From assembly GCA_944324195.1 (NCBI GenBank), contig CALUVJ010000009.1:1-36160 (forward strand): DNA of 36,160 bases. The letters are read 5' to 3'. Made by a program: the position numbers and the translations under genes. Each line of letters opens with the position of its first letter. Position 1 is the stretch's first letter. Of the stretch, positions 23,601-29,637 are shown in pieces. The DNA is from Candidatus Gastranaerophilales bacterium (lineage in GTDB: Bacteria; Cyanobacteriota; Vampirovibrionia; Gastranaerophilales; Gastranaerophilaceae). The notes below the pieces were generated by a model. It made no database searches, had not been told where the DNA came from, and worked only from the letters and a program-made list of their open reading frames with translations.

Positions 23601-25141
23601 ATTTTTCTGCCATTTTCAAGACCGTCTTTTACGACTACATATTGAGATGAAATCCAGCCGCCATTTTCTGTTTTAGTTCGTCCGGTAATTTTCTCTGATG
23701 AGTCCCAAAGCTCTTTTTGAGCAACATATTCTTCAGACAGGATTTTATTATCATGTGAGATTATATAAACATTTCCTGATCTGTCGCGAGCAAGCTTTCT
23801 GTTGTTCGCCAGACCTGTTTTAATTACGCCAAGCTCTTCTTTACTTCCTTCGGAGTATTCTCCTTGTATTTTGGGTAAAGAATCCCAATAAAGCTGATCT
23901 TGAACTTCTTCATCGGAAAGCAATTTGTTAGCTTTTGTAAATACATAGTATTGTCCGTTTTTATCACATGCAACTTTCCAGTCATGTTTTAAATTGTCTT
24001 TTATAATTACAAGTTCTTCCTGCCAGTTTTTGCCCGTGTTAGGATCGCGCCAGGTTTGCGTTACCTTTGGTGCATTTTCCCAGGCTTCTTCAAAGGTTTT
24101 CATATTTTCAAGAGCAGGATCATCTATGGCAAATTGTTTCGGAATTCTGATTTTATCCAGGACCAGAAAACTTGATTGACTGTTTGCTCTTATAAGTAAT
24201 TCTTTTGAAACACCAAATTTTTCCGCAATACTTTCTACTGTATCACCGGGCTGAACTACATAGCCAAGCAGGCAGCCTTGCTCATCATATTCAAGAGTTG
24301 TTGTTTTTCCGTCAATTTTTACTGTATGAGACCTGCATAAACCGTTAACGACTTCAATATTTTCAGTGTCGCCTGTAATGTAGTTTCTGTAAGTATTTAT
24401 GACAGTATTGCTTGTTTCATCTGTATAAGTGCTTGTAGATTCAGTTGCAACAAAATCCTTTTTCTCTGTATCATACTTATATTTTGTGTGTGTAGAACCT
24501 TCTATTCCCTGTGGATACTTACCATATCCATAATACGTGCTTCCTGTTGATATGGTTTCCTTAGAGACAGGATTCCCTTCTTCATCATATTCCACATATT
24601 TATCACTTGTTATTTTACCGTTTTCAAAATACGTTGTTCTTATTTCATTGCCGTTTGCATCAAAAACTTTTTCTACAGCGCTTTTGCCGGAAGATTCTCT
24701 TATAAACTTTGAACCGTCCTCAAAAACCTCTTCTTCATATGTATCTCCGTTAGTGTATGTAACTATTTGTTTGTTGCCTTCAGAGACAACTGATTGGATG
24801 TTTTCTGAAGTTTGTGCAAGTTTGGTTAAAAAGTTTAATAATTCTTTGCCGCTTTTGTCAATTTTTTCTCCGTTGATTTTGAATTTCCCGGCTTCTTTTT
24901 CGGATAAAGTTTTATCTTTCTTAGCTAATTTTTTTATAATTTGAATAAATTGGCTTAATTCAGCTTTGTCCAATTTCCCTTCTGATTGACCTTCATTATT
25001 GGTATTTATACTGTCAAAAATGCTGGAAAGCACTGAACCTTCCTCTATTCCAAGATCTTTTTTGGAAAGTCCGCTTCTTATTTTTGAAAAATCTATATCT
25101 CCTAAATTTTCTTTTTTCCCTAACGAAAGTTGATCTGACAT
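20624..25141 (-). CDS. Giant multidomain protein with C-terminal ADP-ribosyltransferase toxin domain
   Basis: 1505 residues from ATG 25141; a TTG at 25168 would leave only about 7 bases of leader after the promoter. Order of parts: EF-hand-like segment (about 40-65, SINTNNEGQSEGKLDKAEL); YTNGD/DANGNE-type beta-hairpin repeats (about 125-200); LysM (about 294-334, YVVQPGDTVESIAEKFGVS); three repeats of about 60 residues (about 355-540) each ending LLSDEEV, ILSEEYV or ICDEEV; a glycine-rich hydrophobic stretch (about 684-770); long helices (about 840-1050); an FHA-like segment (about 1139-1184, VSHQHLVV, FKDTSTYGT); and an ADP-ribosyltransferase fold with R1351 (SYRGEQ), S1407-T-S1409 (FMSTSLN) and E1460-Y-E1462 (HIEEYEVIL). 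That signature is known from arginine-specific ADP-ribosylating toxins. No signal peptide. Toxin or effector is the best reading; target unknown. Confidence 0.85.
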   Translation of the reverse strand: MSDQLSLGKKENLGDIDFSKIRSGLSKKDLGIEEGSVLSSIFDSINTNNEGQSEGKLDKAELSQFIQIIKKLAKKDKTLSEKEAGKFKINGEKIDKSGKELLNFLTKLAQTSENIQSVVSEGNKQIVTYTNGDTYEEEVFEDGSKFIRESSGKSAVEKVFDANGNEIRTTYFENGKITSDKYVEYDEEGNPVSKETISTGSTYYGYGKYPQGIEGSTHTKYKYDTEKKDFVATESTSTYTDETSNTVINTYRNYITGDTENIEVVNGLCRSHTVKIDGKTTTLEYDEQGCLLGYVVQPGDTVESIAEKFGVSKELLIRANSQSSFLVLDKIRIPKQFAIDDPALENMKTFEEAWENAPKVTQTWRDPNTGKNWQEELVIIKDNLKHDWKVACDKNGQYYVFTKANKLLSDEEVQDQLYWDSLPKIQGEYSEGSKEELGVIKTGLANNRKLARDRSGNVYIISHDNKILSEEYVAQKELWDSSEKITGRTKTENGGWISSQYVVVKDGLENGRKIVMDKDLNYHYMDVNGNICDEEVAKEQALDKIRTEPKTAMKATLMLLNEMYKNAKAAFDKQIREQGWTAEAADAISILWGSKNRAEVVAKELENYASQVKRLEACMQNGDYEGFKKIFKDLFQVDFRPWNIAAYVDSPSEHNYTGAFGVDNNIAQRVAKYNNSQNLGGSIVKAVTAAIGGIVAAYMVPFTGGTSSILVGAAGATIASLLVGISDRTSSDVGLRDGDLQEIAKNAAWDGVSVLAGGAAGVYAKTVITGASKVAALGRSAVNIAADTAIGVAQEYVESGTVSLEGVMSNVILSGTGSALSSLNFRKGSSKHTTYLQMNAEELLDEYNHLHKQTITAGIDFKVKTQYIKQMKEIEGLLKKQGYEIEDLKLKSIKPESTPPAAVKTDAEAEMLVKQELKNELGKDLYNLHEIVVNSINNIKTVNDFEKIKTIITTKFKEFTDVMVDLLNLLIDKVKQLNLNIKESALNLVKVEALAGKKLAKLYNKIIDSIDNMSTEKKYDKIFKSIQKHFSNYGDILSDLTTKLDNKASSVGLKNKVIGTPYDNMVPVNNNVLKKTAAQYKGKVLNCAYSEQNFKRGDVFVVDLASNKHTQLSLGPLVSLDLSEPRLANMLKNLKEGESFTIGSFEGNAKYKMGSSSNGVSHQHLVVTKKNGVYIFKDTSTYGTMASLNISKPIKTSEVKDMFPNGTIQDSYYINKVHKMDLELDSTDYKNIVALINKCDGKYRKLWESTFLLDKGRNIDKLAAFAKLIRKHGSLDFYLNMDERTWSVVVNNICQKQNNAVNAIYSYKINSTSINTALSTHNIYHPTGSYINNLTDYLNTQTINRRITSYRGEQYNASLKNLKLPNGMDAGQVLQTLVKKGASKQEIANFVNKYLIGNAVKQERFMSTSLNRNFSEEWAKKDPAGHSGGNPNGAILWKIDIPGETKGAFVEDFNTHHIEEYEVILQRDSYLVITGAHFDDVKNLWVIEAIVRQTPYEKIKRVSEG

Positions 25142-25181
25142 CTTACTCTTACCTATTATTCTTACCAAAATTATATTTATG

Positions 25182-25208
25182 TATACGGCATATTTCGGAA
25201 AAACTTTA
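25182..25208 (-). promoter_or_regulatory. Sigma-28 (FliA)-type promoter of the giant ADP-ribosyltransferase gene
   Basis: On the minus strand: TAAAGTTT (25208-25201), exactly 11 bases, GCCGTATA (25189-25182). The enteric sigma-28 consensus is TAAAGTTT-N11-GCCGATAA, so the -35 is perfect, the spacer exact and the -10 six of eight. Expected start of transcription near 25175 gives a leader of about 34 bases with a purine-rich site before ATG. Confidence 0.7.
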
Positions 25209-25224
25209 GTAAAAACGGCAAATT

Positions 25225-25241
25225 TGTAACATTTGTTTACA
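25225..25241. promoter_or_regulatory. TGTAA-N7-TTACA dyad in the toxin/speD divergent region
   Basis: A perfect 5-bp dyad with 7-base centre, followed at 25247 by another TGTAACA. It sits just upstream of the sigma-28-type promoter and about 140 bases ahead of speD. Possible regulator site; AT-richness makes chance plausible. Confidence 0.35.
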
Positions 25242-25340
25242 TAAAATGTAACAAAATCTTAACAATTAAAATAAAAAGTGTAAAATGTACAAATTTTTTG
25301 TTTTTTATAGTAATATATAGAAGTTAGTAAAAATTTGATT

Positions 25341-25356
25341 GGTGCAGTGACGCACC
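25341..25356 (+). promoter_or_regulatory. Leader hairpin of speD
   Basis: GGTGC, loop AGTGAC, GCACC, 7 bases before the AAGGAGG RBS. It is followed by a two-codon frame ATG-AAT-TGA (25374-25382) whose stop overlaps the speD start. May influence translation; not a recognised riboswitch. Confidence 0.4.
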
Positions 25357-25378
25357 GGTAGTAAAGGAGGCACATGAA

Positions 25379-25837
25379 TTGACAATTGTATCATCATCAC
25401 TCGACGAGCTTGAAAAGCAGAACTTGGACAGAGTAAACTTGGGACAGCATGTCCTGGCAGAATTTTTTGAATGTGATCCAAACATTTTAAATAGTAATGA
25501 CAAAGTAGAAAAGTACATGATAGACGCGGCTCTTGAGTGCGGTGCGACAATCGTTCAAAAGTGCTTTCATATGTTTAATCCATATGGCGTAAGCGGTGTT
25601 GTAATTATCTCGGAAAGTCATCTTGCAATTCATACTTGGCCGGAATTGGGCTATGCTGCAGTAGATTTATTTACTTGCGGTACAAAATGCGATCCGAAGG
25701 TTGCGTATGAATTCTTAAAGAAGAAATTTAATTCTAAAAAGGCTTCTTTTACAGAGCTTAAAAGAGGAATAATCGATAGAGAAACTCTTAAACTTGCTGA
25801 GCAGCCTTTTGAGATTGCAGAACAGTTTCAGGGATAA
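25379..25837 (+). CDS. speD: S-adenosylmethionine decarboxylase proenzyme, prokaryotic class 1B
   Basis: 152 residues. The start is TTG at 25379, set by AAGGAGG (25364-25370) 8 bases before; the ATG at 25374 is out of frame and hits a stop after two codons. The self-processing site is ISE-SHLAIHTWPE: cleavage between E79 and S80 makes the pyruvoyl group on S80. H85 and C100 (FTCG) correspond to the processing and proton-donor residues of the Thermotoga enzyme. Decarboxylated AdoMet supplies aminopropyl groups for spermidine synthesis in the cytoplasm. The family usually has 115-130 residues; here both ends are somewhat longer. It ends in a very strong terminator. Confidence 0.94.
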   Translation: MTIVSSSLDELEKQNLDRVNLGQHVLAEFFECDPNILNSNDKVEKYMIDAALECGATIVQKCFHMFNPYGVSGVVIISESHLAIHTWPELGYAAVDLFTCGTKCDPKVAYEFLKKKFNSKKASFTELKRGIIDRETLKLAEQPFEIAEQFQG

Positions 25838-25853
25838 TTTATTAGATAAATAT

Positions 25854-25902
25854 AAGGCAAAAAATAAAGGCTGAATTTCAGCCTTTATTTTTTGCCTTTT
25901 TT
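25854..25902 (+). terminator. Terminator of speD
   Basis: 20-bp uninterrupted stem from AAGGCAAAAAATAAAGGCTG (25854-25873) to its complement (25879-25898), loop AATTT, then Ts. It stands between convergent genes and may serve both. Confidence 0.85.
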
Positions 25903-25916
25903 CTTCCGGTTAATTA

Positions 25917-26594
25917 TTAATAAACAGGAATATCTATCGGGTTAATGAGTTTTACACTGAGGACATCACCTTTGTTGATAAAGACATCCTGTCCTTTTCT
26001 AAACATGTCTGCAATACTGTCTCCAATCCAGTATCCGACACCGCCTATAAAACCTCCTATAGCGCAGATTGGTGTTGTTAAATACTGAATGCCCGGTGCG
26101 GAATCTCCTGCACTAAGACCGTAATTGGTCGCATTTTTAGTAATTTCTACGCCGCGTTCATAGTTTTTTTGCAGAGCTTCTCCGTAGCCAAGATTTTTGT
26201 ATAAAGCTCCGTCGTAGAATATGTTATCAAATTGGCAAACAGCCATATCAAGAGGAATTTGACGGCCGTTAGGAGTTACGACATGGTCAAAATCAAGATA
26301 TAATTTTGCGCCTCTGGAAAATCTTTTTGCGGTATTAACTTTGCTAATACTGCCTCTTACTACAGAGCCTGACGGTAATATAACGCTGGTATCTGTTGTA
26401 AGTTCATTTTTTAGAGTTGCGACAAAAGAATCACCCTCACATCCGGAGAATGTACTTACAGGTTGTAAAAATTGAAGCTGAAAAACTGTTCCGGCAGGAA
26501 TTCTTTTTGTTCTGGCATCTGCTTTAAAAGTTCCAGCAAAAGCACTGAATGTTGTCATGCATAATGCAAGCATTAATATAATTAATTTTTTCAT
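25917..26594 (-). CDS. Exported protein of unknown function
   Basis: 225 residues from ATG 26594, which has GGAGGAGAGG just before it; an upstream in-frame start at 26630 lies before this RBS and is rejected. Signal peptide 1-20 (SAFA-G). The body has the alternating pattern AGTVFQLQFLQPVST, SVILPSGSVVRGSISKV and YLDFDHVVTPNGRQIPLDM, reminiscent of the beta-barrel of TrbI/VirB10-like proteins or pilus-assembly accessory proteins, but this likeness is weak. A glycine-rich hydrophobic segment (GGFIGGVGYWIGDSI) near residue 180 may insert in a membrane. It follows the YibE/F gene by 43 bases and probably shares its transcript. Confidence 0.75.
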   Translation of the reverse strand: MKKLIILMLALCMTTFSAFAGTFKADARTKRIPAGTVFQLQFLQPVSTFSGCEGDSFVATLKNELTTDTSVILPSGSVVRGSISKVNTAKRFSRGAKLYLDFDHVVTPNGRQIPLDMAVCQFDNIFYDGALYKNLGYGEALQKNYERGVEITKNATNYGLSAGDSAPGIQYLTTPICAIGGFIGGVGYWIGDSIADMFRKGQDVFINKGDVLSVKLINPIDIPVY

Positions 26595-26637
26595 TATCCT
26601 CTCCTCCAATTCACGTCGATTGTAACACATTAAGCGG

Positions 26638-27756
26638 CTAATTGCAATTGATAGTGAAATCCTTCACTTCTTCTTTTTTAGCAAAATGTTTTATCATTTG
26701 AGACGCTGCTATAGCCGTAAACGGAACACAAATTACAATCGCAATGCTGCCTATAAGAGCGGAAGCGGTTTCTGTAACAACCTGATTTAAATTAATAAAT
26801 TTTTGTAAGTCGATATTTTCAGCAAGTAAAATTAAAGGCAGTGAGCCGCCAAGGTAGACAAGTATTAATGTATTTGCCATTGTTCCTATGATATCGCGTC
26901 CGACATTCATTCCTGATAGGAACAAATCTTTTACAGTTTTTTCCATATCAATAAGAAATATTTCATTGATTGTACTTGCAATCGACATCGCAACATCCAT
27001 AACCGCACCGAGGGTTGCAACTATCATTGTGGAAATTGTTATGCTGATAAAATCTAATTCCGGATGAGCGGTATATAAAAACATTGAGTTTTCTTCGGCA
27101 AAACCTGTAAGATGAGCGGTAATCATTGTTATATAGGATAATGCGCCTGCAAACAAAAGGCTTAAAACTGCACCGATTACTGCGGAAGAACTTTTAGCAT
27201 TAAACCCTCCGACCAGATACATCGTGGCGGCTGTCGAGATTAAGCAAATTAAAAGTGTTGCAAAAACGGGATTTAAGCCCAAGAGTATCAGGGGGGAAAG
27301 TACGTGTGTGATTAAAATTATGGTAAGTCCTATTGAAAACAGGCTGAATAGCCCTTTTTTTCGGCCGATATAAAGTAAAAGAGCACAAAAAATAAAAGAT
27401 AACCAGCCCAGTGTTCCGGCTCTTTTTATGTCTTCAATGGAAAACTCAACCCCGTTTCCGTTATCTTCTGCGTGCAAAATTACTTTAGTATTCTTTTTGA
27501 GTTTAATATCATAATAGGGATTTCCTGTCAGCATATTGTCAAGTTCAATAACTTCACCTTTAAATTGTCCGGTAATAATTTTAACTTGTATTGTTTGTTT
27601 TGTTTGTGTAACGTTGTCATCTAAATCGACGTATTGAACATTTTTAACAACTCCGATTTCGGATGGCAGAATTTTACTTTCATCGCCATCGTTTGCAAAT
27701 GAAGGTGTTATAAGCAAAGAAATAATTATAAAAGTAAGTGTTAGTATTTTTTTCAT
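26638..27756 (-). CDS. YibE/F-like membrane protein
   Basis: 372 residues. Signal peptide (1-21, PSFA-N), a periplasmic beta-rich part (about 30-110: KGEVIELDNMLTGNPYYDI), then about seven hydrophobic helices (from residue 115). The YibE/F family marks are IGLTIILITHVLSPLILLG, LSYITMITAHLTGFAEE, ISTMIVATLGAVMDVAMSI and GMNVGRDIIGTMANTLILVYLGGSLPL. The family occurs next to nucleotide or transport genes, but its biochemical role is not established; a transport function is assumed. Downstream lies the exported protein, upstream ruvB on the same strand across a 117-base gap containing an inverted repeat. Confidence 0.85.
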   Translation of the reverse strand: MKKILTLTFIIISLLITPSFANDGDESKILPSEIGVVKNVQYVDLDDNVTQTKQTIQVKIITGQFKGEVIELDNMLTGNPYYDIKLKKNTKVILHAEDNGNGVEFSIEDIKRAGTLGWLSFIFCALLLYIGRKKGLFSLFSIGLTIILITHVLSPLILLGLNPVFATLLICLISTAATMYLVGGFNAKSSSAVIGAVLSLLFAGALSYITMITAHLTGFAEENSMFLYTAHPELDFISITISTMIVATLGAVMDVAMSIASTINEIFLIDMEKTVKDLFLSGMNVGRDIIGTMANTLILVYLGGSLPLILLAENIDLQKFINLNQVVTETASALIGSIAIVICVPFTAIAASQMIKHFAKKEEVKDFTINCN

Positions 27757-27794
27757 AAATAAATCCTTATTTATAGAGCTTAGAAGGTGGTTTA

Positions 27795-27854
27795 ATATTT
27801 ATTTCGAAACGATAGCGGTAGCCGGAGGTGTGAGCGTGTTTGAGAAATAAATAT
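27795..27854. repeat. 11-bp inverted repeat flanking 38 bases
   Basis: ATATTTATTTC (27795-27805) and GAAATAAATAT (27844-27854) bracket a GC-richer core (CGGTAGCCGGAGGTGTGAGCG). It lies in the gap between ruvB and the YibE/F gene. Looks like a small extragenic element or large hairpin; not a typical terminator. Confidence 0.5.
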
Positions 27855-27873
27855 AAAATCACCGGCGCCTATT

Positions 27874-28944
27874 TCATTCGTTATCTCCAAACAGCCTTGT
27901 CTGCATGGAAGGCATTTTCTTACCGAGATGCCTGTAACCTTCCGGAGAAACTTTTCTTCCTCTCGGCGTTCTTTGCAGAAGTCCTGCTTGCAAAAGATAC
28001 GGCTCACAAACATCTTCAATGGTTCTTACATCTTCACTTAAAGCTGCAGCAATAGTTTCAACTCCAACGGGGCCGCCGTCGTATTTTTCTATAATCAGAT
28101 TTAATAATGCCCTGTCAGTATTATCAAGTCCGAATTCATCTATTTTAAGAATGTCCAGAGATTCATTGGCAACCTTTTCATCAATTGTACCATTGTACTT
28201 AACAATTGCAAAGTCGGAAACTCTTTTAACCAGTCTGTTTGCAATTCTTGGAGTGCCGCGTGAGCGCATACCTATGGCTTTTGCTCCGTCAGGAGTTATT
28301 TCAATTTCCAAAATTTTTGCAGTTCTTTGTACGACTTTTGCCAGTTCTTCTACAGTATAAAATTCAAGCCTGTGAATCATTCCGAAACGGTCTCTGAGCG
28401 GGCTTGAGAGTTCTCCTGCTTTTGTTGTGGCACCGATAAGAGTGAATTTAGGCAATGGTATTCTTAGAGTTTTTGCGGTTTGGCTTTTTCCCGTTGTCAT
28501 ATCAAGGGTAAAATCTTCCATTGCGGGGTAGAGGATTTCTTCTGCTACTTTATTTAATCTGTGGATTTCATCTATGAATAAAATTTCTCCGCCCTTAAGA
28601 GACATTAAAATTCCGATAATATCTCTCGGACGTTCTAATGCCGGGGCTGAAGTTATTTTTATTTCAACTCCCATCTGTGCTGCAATAACACCGGCAATTG
28701 TCGTTTTACCAAGTCCCGGCGGACCGTAGAAAAGCATATGATCTAAAGGTTTATTACGTTTTTTTGCAGCTTCCAGTATGATTTTTAGGGTTTCTTTTAA
28801 AGCACTTTGCCCAATGTAGTTATCAAAATCCTTAGGTCTAATAGTGCTCTCAAATGTATTATCGTATTCAATTGTTTCAGGCTTAACTACAGGATTTTTT
28901 TTAATCCTTTTTTCCAACCCGCTTTCGTCTGATATAATTGCCAT
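27874..28944 (-). CDS. ruvB: Holliday junction branch migration ATPase RuvB
   Basis: 356 residues, full length. Conserved LDHMLFYGPPGLGKTT with Walker A (GPPGLGKT, 74-81), Walker B FIDEIH (123-128), sensor 1 GATTKAG, the arginine-finger region SSPLRDRFG, and the C-terminal winged helix (DVCEPYLLQAGLLQRTPRGR). With RuvA it drives branch migration of Holliday junctions as a hexameric ring; RuvC would resolve them. Neither ruvA nor ruvC is in the window. The N-terminal extension before DNYIGQ is about 20 residues longer than the minimal form. The start ATG at 28944 lies close to the repeat-rich gap. Confidence 0.97.
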   Translation of the reverse strand: MAIISDESGLEKRIKKNPVVKPETIEYDNTFESTIRPKDFDNYIGQSALKETLKIILEAAKKRNKPLDHMLFYGPPGLGKTTIAGVIAAQMGVEIKITSAPALERPRDIIGILMSLKGGEILFIDEIHRLNKVAEEILYPAMEDFTLDMTTGKSQTAKTLRIPLPKFTLIGATTKAGELSSPLRDRFGMIHRLEFYTVEELAKVVQRTAKILEIEITPDGAKAIGMRSRGTPRIANRLVKRVSDFAIVKYNGTIDEKVANESLDILKIDEFGLDNTDRALLNLIIEKYDGGPVGVETIAAALSEDVRTIEDVCEPYLLQAGLLQRTPRGRKVSPEGYRHLGKKMPSMQTRLFGDNE

Positions 28945-29010
28945 AAATAAATTCTAGCACAAAGCTGAGTTAAAAAAAAGAAAATTCGAAGACTCGTTTA
29001 ACGCAGGTAA

Positions 29011-29210
29011 ACAAGCTGGTTAGGATGGATACTCACTATCACCCTCCCCAGCCCGTCTTGGATTATTCGGGGTGTCGGAAAGTTCCCAGCTTCCCGACAC
29101 CTTACGGGTTACGCTCCGCTTCACCCTACCGAAAATCCGCTCCCTCATACAGGGAGGGAGAGCTACAAGCTTGGCGCATTCCTTCCCTGGAGGGAAGGTT
29201 AGGATGGGTG
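29011..29210. repeat. Hairpin-rich extragenic element
   Basis: Bracketed by direct repeats GGTTAGGATGGAT (29018-29030) and GGTTAGGATGGGT (29197-29209). Inside are GGTGTCGG / CCGACACC, CTCCCT / AGGGAG and CCTTCCC / GGGAAGG hairpins. Far more GC-rich than its surroundings; no frame codes for a recognisable transposase. A REP- or MITE-like element. Confidence 0.6.
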
Positions 29211-29432
29211 CTTTTTTATAATTATAATTTCTTCATTTTTTCTTCTTTAAAAACAAAAGAAGAAAAAACGAAGAAAAAAAGAAGAAACTTTAATTGTTCA
29301 CAATACTCTTACGAGCATAAAACAAAATTGATGTTTCGGGTAAACCCGCACTCTAACCCTCGCTAAGAAACGTTCGGGCGGGCTTCGCCGCTGTCACTTT
29401 AGTAAAATTTATGTATTATACAAAAGTTTTTG

Positions 29433-29524
29433 TCAGGTAAAACCTGACCTACATTTTTTTTACTATTTTAACCACTATTCGCTACTCACTATTCACTAGT
29501 CACTAGCCCAATACATTTCCCCCC
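29433..29524. repeat. Intergenic repeat, long form, copy 2
   Basis: Same parts as 30-103: TCAGGT-AAA-ACCTGA (29433-29447), heptamer-like ACTATTC/ACTCACT/ACTAGTC run (about 29470-29505), then CCCAATACATTTCCCCCC ending at 29524. Confidence 0.75.
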
Positions 29525-29531
29525 GCTGAAT

Positions 29532-29637
29532 AACGTCGAATCTGTAGTCCCATCAACAACCCAATACATTTACCCCCTTCACTATAACGCCGGACTTGTA
29601 GTTATACCCACAGACCCAATACATTTCCCCCCCCCCC
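29532..29637. repeat. Two short-form intergenic repeats
   Basis: Units 29532-29577 and 29586-29637, each AACG-Y-CG-x-A-x-CTGTAGT-like start and CCCAATACATTT(A/C)CCCCC end. The second ends in eleven Cs (29627-29637) whose last C is the first base of the complement of the next gene's TAG stop. Confidence 0.75.

Larger units (their letters stand above)
28945..29636. other. 690-base gap made of stacked repeats
   Basis: No credible gene. From left to right: a 200-base hairpin-rich element (29011-29210); an A-rich tract with AAGAAG/AAAAA runs (about 29240-29290); a GC-richer piece GTTCGGGCGGGCTTCGCCGC (about 29370-29390); then three units of the CATTTACCCC repeat family (29433-29637). One 113-codon frame crosses the first element (29025-29366), but it is composed of repeat sequence and has no RBS. 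Confidence 0.75.

Noticed and set aside
22152..24944. Several plus-strand frames of 60-135 codons inside the giant gene
   Set aside because: They mirror the codon pattern of the minus-strand gene, have no RBS and show no protein-like composition.
25142..25168. TTG start of the giant gene at 25168
   Set aside because: The predicted transcription start near 25175 would leave about 7 bases and no RBS; ATG 25141 has a purine-rich site.
29025..29366. 113-codon plus-strand frame after ruvB
   Set aside because: Made of repeat sequence and hairpins, with low-complexity Lys-rich end and no RBS.
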